From: Planctomycetaceae bacterium
Lineage (GTDB): Bacteria > Planctomycetota > Planctomycetia > Pirellulales > Pirellulaceae
Assembly: GCA_007695205.1 (NCBI GenBank)
Contig: REEF01000231.1
Span: forward strand, 1 to 7,400
Direction: 5' to 3'
Length of the DNA stretch: 7,400 nt
The notes below the pieces were generated by a model. That model was given only the letters and a program-made list of their open reading frames with translations, made no database searches and had not been told where the DNA came from. This document shows, one piece after another, positions 1-4,384 of the stretch (position 1 is its first letter; every line of letters begins with the position of its first letter). Position numbers and translations under genes: made by a program.

Positions 1-36
1 CTGACCCCGCATGCCGTCCTGACCCCGCATGCCGTC
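1..36. repeat. Two exact tandem copies of an 18-bp unit
   Basis: The unit CTGACCCCGCATGCCGTC occurs at 1-18 and again, without a mismatch, at 19-36; it may continue left of the window. Read on the minus strand each unit ends in GGGGTCAG and contains the self-complementary hexamer GCATGC. The second copy overlaps the TGA stop of the flanking minus-strand gene by two bases, so the array lies immediately downstream of that gene. The octamer GGGGTCAG recurs in the spacer near 2589-2596, which suggests a REP-like intergenic repeat family; that classification is inference. Confidence 0.85.
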
Positions 37-2239
37 ATTCAATCTGTTTGGCTTCAATTTCGTGAATCTCATTTGCGGGAGCGCCGGTTCTGACCGTGAG
101 CACGGTCCATTCGCCGTCGTCGCTGTTCCAGGAATGGTGGACCGTTCCTCCGCGAACCTCGTAACGTCCTTGGGGCAGCACCCAATCGATGCGGCAGGCG
201 TCGAATGATTCACGGTACTCGTTGATGAGTCTGGCGCGGTGGAGCCCTGACGCCGCTACGTCGTCATCAAACTGAACTCGCAATGGCGCGACGCCGTGGC
301 GGTCGAGAGGCCAGGGTTGGGTGTCGTGGCCCGCATAGGTCATGGATGCAACGCGGTCATCGGCAAACCGCACGACCCAGAAGGTGTCGGACGTCCGCTT
401 GCCGATGAAGGTCATGGCGCCGTCATCGATGGAGAAGTGATGTCCGCGGACCTGACGCGGGTCGTCGGCGTGCATGTTGCGGGCGCGGGGCCAGGCGTGC
501 GCCGAGTGGACCAGCGCGAAACCGAAATGCTCGAGGAATTCACGCGGCGGCTCGCTTTCATAGGCATTCAGCACGCGGATGCGCCGGTTGCGGTAGGGCG
601 CGAACAGATCCCGCGCCGCGTCGATGGCCTCCTGGTTGTACGTAGGCTCCCACGACCATCCGTAATTGAGCACGGCAATGTCGGGGCCTATCTCGAAGAC
701 GCCCATAGGATCGCCGTACCAACGATCGAACACACGATTCGCCGCATGGCGCCATGCGTAATGCGGCTCGCGATGTGCGTAGCCTTGCTCGACCTGGCCG
801 AGCGATAGCGATAACGGGAAGGCGGGGCCGGGCCGCCGGGCGCCGTCCGCGTCGAGATACGAAGGGCTCTCTTCGTAGCCGAAACTGTGGTTACCGATAT
901 TGACAAGGTGCGGCACGTGCAGCTTCTTGAATCCGCCCGCGGTGTAGGCGGGGTGCACCTCGTTGCTGATGAGTACCGCGTCGGGCTCGATCAGGTTCGC
1001 CAGCTCCGCGAGAACGGCAAGGTATTCGCCCTGATAGTGGCCCCATGTGTCGAGGTGGCCGCACACCAGGAATACCGGCTGCTCGGGGAAACGTTCGCGC
1101 ATGTGCAGGCCTTGCGGCGCACGCCAGGTAAAAACCCCCTGCGGGCCGCGCACGTCCGCCACGAGATCCCCCATACCGTCCAGCGGCGCATCGGGTAAGG
1201 CGATGGTCATGCGAAAACCTTCGGCGGGCGCGGTTTCGGGGCCTTCCCAAAGCGTTACGCTGCGGCGCGCCTTGCCGACGCGCTGGTCCCAGCGCAGTTC
1301 AAGTATGTCCACGTATTCGCCATGCTCATGCGGCGCAAACCGAACCTCCAATTCGTCGCCGGGCCGTTTCACGGCGGGGTAACCCAGACGGGGTCGTTGA
1401 AAACCCTGCGTCAGCAGCTCCGCATCCAGCGGAAGGTGAATGGGCGTCAAGAGCCGTTCGGAATTTGCGTGCAACGGCGGCAGCGGTAGCGTCACGGTCT
1501 CCCAGCCCAAGGCCTCGATACGTAGCATATAGCCCTCACCGGGCGGCAGGCCCGCGAGACGTATCATGCCGCTCATCCAATTGCGTTGAACCACCGAGCG
1601 CAGGATGTCGCCGCCGTCTTTGACGGTGATCCGGGCGTCAACCAGCAGATCGCCGGCTTCTGCCGTAAGAAAGAACGCCAGATCGGCCGAAGGCTCGTCA
1701 AGTTGACGAAAGCCGATGATGCGCGCCCCCCGGCCGCCATTCGGCGCATCGAGATGACGCACCCGCACGTCGCGCGGCTCGGGCGCGCGTCCGCGATACA
1801 AGACGATCTCGTTGGCCTCGGTCAGCGGTTGGATCACCTGCGTGACCTCGCCGTCGATAGCGATTTCGAGAAGCCCATTGTTCAGATTGCCCGAATACAC
1901 GTAGGGCCGGTGCGTTTCGAGCACCAAGACAAGCCCGGGCGTATCAAAGACACGCTCGATGGCAGCCCCGTCTTCCTCCGTGTGCAGGTGCCGCCGCGCG
2001 GGAAAGCTTTGCCGGAAGATGTGTTCGTCCCATGCCCCGGTGATGCGTGCGTCCGGATCGTCCGCAACGCCGATAACCGTGTCCCAGTACTCGGCTTTGC
2101 CCGGACGCAACGGAAGATGGCTGCCCTCGCCGCGCAAGCCATCCTGCGCCGCACCATGCTCTCCTGTGAAAAACAGCGCCACCATAACCGATGCGGCAAG
2201 CATACGCCGAGGTGTCAGGCTGTTTCGATACCGTTTCAT
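35..2239 (-). CDS. Secreted metallophosphoesterase-like protein with atypical metal motifs
   Basis: This 734-residue protein starts with a Sec-type signal peptide (MKRYRN, Arg-rich to residue 12, hydrophobic core about 13-24, probable cleavage near 30-32 after GAA or AAQ), so it should act in the periplasm or outside. Residues about 45-180 look like a beta-rich domain, and about 186-250 resemble a carboxypeptidase-regulatory-like beta-sandwich. Residues about 386-590 have the layout of a calcineurin-like phosphoesterase: a beta strand into GHLDTWG (394-400), PDAVLISNEVH (419-429) where the family has PD-VL--GD, VPHLVNIGNHSF (442-453) matching the GNH[D/E] motif, and VHSAHAW (577-583) in place of GHxH. 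The first Asp-x-His and the GD pair are not conserved, so catalysis is uncertain. The start is supported by GGAGAA six bases upstream. It diverges from the ceramidase-like gene. The phosphoesterase fold is inferred from motif order only; substrate unknown. Confidence 0.88.
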   Translation of the reverse strand: MKRYRNSLTPRRMLAASVMVALFFTGEHGAAQDGLRGEGSHLPLRPGKAEYWDTVIGVADDPDARITGAWDEHIFRQSFPARRHLHTEEDGAAIERVFDTPGLVLVLETHRPYVYSGNLNNGLLEIAIDGEVTQVIQPLTEANEIVLYRGRAPEPRDVRVRHLDAPNGGRGARIIGFRQLDEPSADLAFFLTAEAGDLLVDARITVKDGGDILRSVVQRNWMSGMIRLAGLPPGEGYMLRIEALGWETVTLPLPPLHANSERLLTPIHLPLDAELLTQGFQRPRLGYPAVKRPGDELEVRFAPHEHGEYVDILELRWDQRVGKARRSVTLWEGPETAPAEGFRMTIALPDAPLDGMGDLVADVRGPQGVFTWRAPQGLHMRERFPEQPVFLVCGHLDTWGHYQGEYLAVLAELANLIEPDAVLISNEVHPAYTAGGFKKLHVPHLVNIGNHSFGYEESPSYLDADGARRPGPAFPLSLSLGQVEQGYAHREPHYAWRHAANRVFDRWYGDPMGVFEIGPDIAVLNYGWSWEPTYNQEAIDAARDLFAPYRNRRIRVLNAYESEPPREFLEHFGFALVHSAHAWPRARNMHADDPRQVRGHHFSIDDGAMTFIGKRTSDTFWVVRFADDRVASMTYAGHDTQPWPLDRHGVAPLRVQFDDDVAASGLHRARLINEYRESFDACRIDWVLPQGRYEVRGGTVHHSWNSDDGEWTVLTVRTGAPANEIHEIEAKQIE

Positions 2240-2245
2240 CGTTCG

Positions 2246-2251
2246 TTCTCC
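2246..2251 (-). promoter_or_regulatory. Ribosome binding site of the metallophosphoesterase-like gene
   Basis: On the minus strand GGAGAA sits six bases before the ATG at 2239-2237. It supports that ATG over the internal Met at residue 13, which would cut into the signal peptide. I see no convincing -35/-10 pair upstream. Confidence 0.7.
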
Positions 2252-2452
2252 AATACTCTGCTGATAAGACTAGCGATGGTCTCCGTGCACCGGTTTCCCC
2301 GAATATGGCCCATGGAACACGGCATTTCAAGGCCCTTGTCCATGGCACGCCGGTTGTATCCCACCGATGCACGCATAACGCATGCGGGAGACAGGTCAAC
2401 GCAGGGATGCCGCCGCAAACAAAGGATTTTCGTCGCATATTCTTATGCAGAC

Positions 2453-2507
2453 CTTTTGGGCTGACCGGCACCGATAGTGTCTCCAACCTGGTTCGCCGAG
2501 CGGATCG
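2453..2507 (+). repeat. 55-bp dispersed direct repeat, copy 1
   Basis: The stretch beginning CTTTTGGGCTGACCGGCACC matches 7346-7400 base for base except at two positions (G2490 versus A7383, T2505 versus G7398). To the left the match stops at once; on the right the second copy is cut by the window edge, so the true length is unknown. It is intergenic here. It contains no obvious long inverted repeat or protein-coding signal. It may be a dispersed intergenic element, a mobile-element remnant or a recombination scar; the sequence alone does not decide. Confidence 0.9.
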
Positions 2508-2583
2508 CCACCACCACCGATCGGCTGGCTGGCGAAAGACTGTGCAAGAAGTCGAAGCATCACTCGGCCTATGAATCGCACAC

Positions 2584-2609
2584 AAGGCCTGACCCCGGCG
2601 AAGCTCGCC
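2584..2609. repeat. REP-like motif with small hairpin
   Basis: AAGGCCTGACCCC is followed directly by a 5-bp stem with a 3-base loop (arms GGCGA 2597-2601 and TCGCC 2605-2609). On the minus strand this reads as a hairpin followed by GGGGTCAGGCCTT. A short conserved tag next to a hairpin is the known layout of REP sequences moved by REP-associated tyrosine transposases (RAYT/TnpA-REP). The nine bases CTGACCCCG also occur at 1-9 and 19-27. No transposase is present in the window, so the REP assignment is inference. Confidence 0.45.
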
Positions 2610-2615
2610 ATTCCC

Positions 2616-2624
2616 TGCTACAAT
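2616..2624 (+). promoter_or_regulatory. Possible extended -10 promoter element for the ceramidase-like gene
   Basis: TGCTACAAT fits the extended -10 pattern TGnTATAAT with one mismatch and would start transcription near 2631, about 40 bases before the ATG. No good -35 hexamer is found at the usual distance, which is tolerated by extended -10 promoters. Sigma-factor preferences in the likely host group are not known to me, so this is a weak call. Confidence 0.3.
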
Positions 2625-2631
2625 GCAATGG

Positions 2632-2648
2632 GCCAACTTGTTCCAATT
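2632..2648 (+). repeat. 17-bp partial repeat, copy 1
   Basis: GCCAACTTGTTCCAATT matches 7331-7347 (GCCAACTTGGTCCAACT) at 15 of 17 positions. In the right-hand copy this motif directly abuts the 55-bp repeat, whereas here it lies about 125 bp downstream of it, so the two modules are present on both sides in different arrangements. Confidence 0.5.
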
Positions 2649-2658
2649 CCTTCAACTC

Positions 2659-2664
2659 GGAGAG
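2659..2664 (+). promoter_or_regulatory. Ribosome binding site of the ceramidase-like gene
   Basis: GGAGAG lies seven bases before the ATG at 2672. It decides the start: the reading frame stays open upstream to a GTG at 2477, but that GTG lies inside the 55-bp repeat. A later in-frame GTG at 2747 would give a shorter signal peptide but has only weak Shine-Dalgarno pairing at good spacing. Confidence 0.7.
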
Positions 2665-2671
2665 ATGCGCA

Positions 2672-4162
2672 ATGAAACGTCACGCGAGACCGCGAGTGAT
2701 TTCCCACCGGTTCACGAAACCACTGCACGCGAGAAGTCGGGGCATCGTGGACGTTCGAAGTTTTTTTCCGATAATCGGATGGCTGGCCGTGCTCGCGGCG
2801 GCTTTCGGCTCGCCACTGCAAGGCCAGGAGGAGCGAACGGAGCCGACACTCAGAATCGGCTGGGCGGAAGCCGACATCACTCCGGAAGGGCCTGTTCATC
2901 TGACGGGACTGGGAGCGACGGTCCGGATCACCGATGCCGTGAAGGATCCGCTGAAGGCGACGGTTCTGGCACTGGAGTCCGTGGCGCCGGACCGGCCGAG
3001 TGGTGCGGTGATGGTCAGTCTGGATCTGCTATCAGCGTCAGAGTGTATCCGGGACGGGGTCAGGGAACACCTGCGGCAGGAGTTGCCGGAACTACCGACC
3101 GAATCGGTGTTTTTCTTTGCCACGCATACGCACACGGCGCCCTTTCATTACACCCGCCCCCGCTACCAGCCGGATTTCGAGCAGACCGAGGAGCCCTGGA
3201 TATGGCGGAGGCACAGCGACCAGGCGTTTCAGCGGGCACGCGAAGCCATGCCGCCACTCACCTGCCGCCAGTACGTGAGCTTTGCCTCCAGACGGATCGC
3301 CGATGCCGTGAAAACGGCGTGGACCGGGCGCACCGCGGGCGGCATTGCCTTTGGGTTGGGTCATGCGGTCGTCGGGCGCAACCGTCTGATCGTCGATCGC
3401 AGCGGCGAGGGCCGGATGTACGGCCGGACCGATACAACGGGGTTCAGCCACATCCAAGGCTACGAAGACCACTCGGTTCAGTTCCTGGCGACGTATCTTC
3501 CGGATGGCACGTTATCGGGTTTGGTGGTCAATCTGGCCTGCCCCGCTCAGGCCGAAACCTCGGGGCGTCAGGTCAGCGCCGACTTCTGGCACGAAACCCG
3601 GGCGGAACTGCGCCGCCGGTTCGGCGATGGTCTGTTCATCCTGCCGCAAGTCAGCGCAGCTGGCGACCAGGATACCAACGAGCCGTTCGACAGGATGGCA
3701 GAGCGGCGGATGGCGCGGCTTGCAGGCCGTCCGGTCCGGCAGGAAATCGCTCATCGGATCGCCGAAGCTGCGGATCAGGTGCTGCCGCTGATCCGGTCCG
3801 AGATCGACTGGAGTCCCGTGTTTGCGCATCGTGTCGAGATCCTGGAATTGCCACGGCTTGAGCCGCGAACCGACAGCCCGAATCTGCCGATCGAGGTGCA
3901 CGCCCTGCGGTTGGGCGACGTTGGGATGGTCACCAACCCGTTCGAACTGTTCTTGGACTACGGGATCCGGATCAAAGGCCGAAGTCCGGCCGTCCAGACG
4001 TTCGTCGTGCAACTGGCAGGTCCCGGCTCGTACCTCCCTTCGGCCCGAGCCATGGAAAGCGGCGGTTATGGAGCGACCAGTGGAAGCCGGGAAGTTGGGC
4101 CCGAAGGAGGTGAAAAACTGGTCGAATGGTCCGTCACCACCCTGAACGCTTTCTGGCAATAG
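2672..4162 (+). CDS. Secreted neutral/alkaline ceramidase-family hydrolase (N-terminal catalytic domain)
   Basis: The product has 496 residues. A basic n-region of about 30 residues precedes a hydrophobic core (about 31-45) and a likely cleavage near 51-52 (LQG/QE), so it is exported. The mature part begins with RIGWAEADITPEGPVHLTG (about 61-79), typical of the family. FFFATHTHTAP (147-157) is the HTH motif whose first His (152) is the expected zinc ligand. NLACPAQAE (287-295) followed by VSADFWHETR corresponds to the segment that carries the second zinc His in characterised ceramidases, but Cys290 stands there. AAGDQDTN (329-336) aligns with GDxSPN, placing Asp334 where the catalytic Ser is expected. 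Glu425 (TNPFE) and Tyr454 (SYLPSARA) fit the remaining zinc-site positions. The protein lacks the C-terminal Ig-like domain of longer bacterial ceramidases. Known members cleave the ceramide amide bond; here the substrate and even hydrolytic activity are uncertain. Confidence 0.9.
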   Translation: MKRHARPRVISHRFTKPLHARSRGIVDVRSFFPIIGWLAVLAAAFGSPLQGQEERTEPTLRIGWAEADITPEGPVHLTGLGATVRITDAVKDPLKATVLALESVAPDRPSGAVMVSLDLLSASECIRDGVREHLRQELPELPTESVFFFATHTHTAPFHYTRPRYQPDFEQTEEPWIWRRHSDQAFQRAREAMPPLTCRQYVSFASRRIADAVKTAWTGRTAGGIAFGLGHAVVGRNRLIVDRSGEGRMYGRTDTTGFSHIQGYEDHSVQFLATYLPDGTLSGLVVNLACPAQAETSGRQVSADFWHETRAELRRRFGDGLFILPQVSAAGDQDTNEPFDRMAERRMARLAGRPVRQEIAHRIAEAADQVLPLIRSEIDWSPVFAHRVEILELPRLEPRTDSPNLPIEVHALRLGDVGMVTNPFELFLDYGIRIKGRSPAVQTFVVQLAGPGSYLPSARAMESGGYGATSGSREVGPEGGEKLVEWSVTTLNAFWQ

Positions 4163-4186
4163 CGAAATCGAACAAGGAGGCGATTC

Positions 4187-4261
4187 GTGGTGCTGCTGTG
4201 CGACCGCCGCCTGGTCCCCCAGGAGGAAGAGACTCCCAGAGACTGCTCCGCTTGCGGCTGA
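4187..4261 (+). CDS. Possible 24-residue small ORF after the ceramidase-like gene
   Basis: A strong Shine-Dalgarno sequence AAGGAGG (4174-4180) lies six bases before a GTG codon at 4187, 24 bases after the stop of the ceramidase-like gene. The frame encodes 24 residues with Cys at 5, 20 and 23 (ending CSACG) and stops at TGA 4259-4261. The ribosome binding site is better than those of the three large genes, which is why I list it. The peptide matches nothing I recognise and a chance purine-rich stretch is a real alternative. It would be co-transcribed with the upstream gene. Confidence 0.2.
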   Translation: MVLLCDRRLVPQEEETPRDCSACG

Positions 4262-4346
4262 TCGTAGCGGATCATCGTAACGCCCAATCCTCGACCCTTG
4301 CGCGGGGTACGCCCAGCGAAACCCGGCCCCAGCATGATCCCCGCTT

Positions 4347-4378
4347 CGGCCCGCCGAGGCTTGCGTCTTGGCGGGCCG
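4347..4378 (-). terminator. Strong hairpin just after the LamG/BNR gene, likely terminator
   Basis: A 14-bp stem (4347-4360 with 4365-4378, including two G-U pairs on the plus-strand reading) closes a four-base loop. On the minus strand the loop is GCAA closed by C-G, a GNRA-type tetraloop. It begins six bases after the TAA of the minus-strand gene (4387-4385) and also lies downstream of the convergent plus-strand gene, so it may end or stabilise both transcripts. Neither side has a T-tract, so it is not a canonical intrinsic terminator. Confidence 0.55.
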
Positions 4379-4384
4379 GTTGGC

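Larger units (their letters stand above)
2240..2671. other. 432-bp divergent intergenic region
   Basis: This spacer lies between two divergently transcribed genes and must hold the promoters of both. It contains a copy of the 55-bp dispersed repeat (2453-2507), a REP-like motif with hairpin (2584-2609), a 17-bp partial repeat (2632-2648), a possible extended -10 element (2616-2624) and both ribosome binding sites. A small hairpin with arms GCATA and TATGC (2435-2439, 2444-2448) lies just left of the 55-bp repeat. Two CCATGG hexamers occur at 2310-2315 and 2340-2345. Reading frames crossing it show no signal peptide, family motif or ribosome binding site of their own, so I regard it as non-coding. 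Confidence 0.75.

Noticed and set aside
1..36. Start of a CRISPR array
   Set aside because: The two 18-bp copies are directly adjacent with no spacer, and no cas gene is present.
296..808. A 170-codon plus-strand frame inside gene 1
   Set aside because: It is antisense to the phosphoesterase-like core, has no family resemblance and no plausible ribosome binding site.
1586..2464. A 292-codon plus-strand frame covering the 5' end of gene 1 and part of the spacer
   Set aside because: It is antisense to the signal peptide and N-terminal domain of gene 1 and lacks any recognisable motif; its open length is a GC-rich artefact.
2477..2671. A 65-residue N-terminal extension of the ceramidase-like protein from GTG 2477
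   Set aside because: The GTG lies within the 55-bp repeat, the extension has no export or domain features, and the ATG at 2672 has a well-placed GGAGAG and leads into a signal peptide.
2761..2778. T7 run next to the dyad CCGATAATCGG, resembling a terminator
   Set aside because: It lies inside the signal-peptide coding part of gene 2, and the T-run precedes the dyad on the sense strand, which is the wrong order for a plus-strand terminator.
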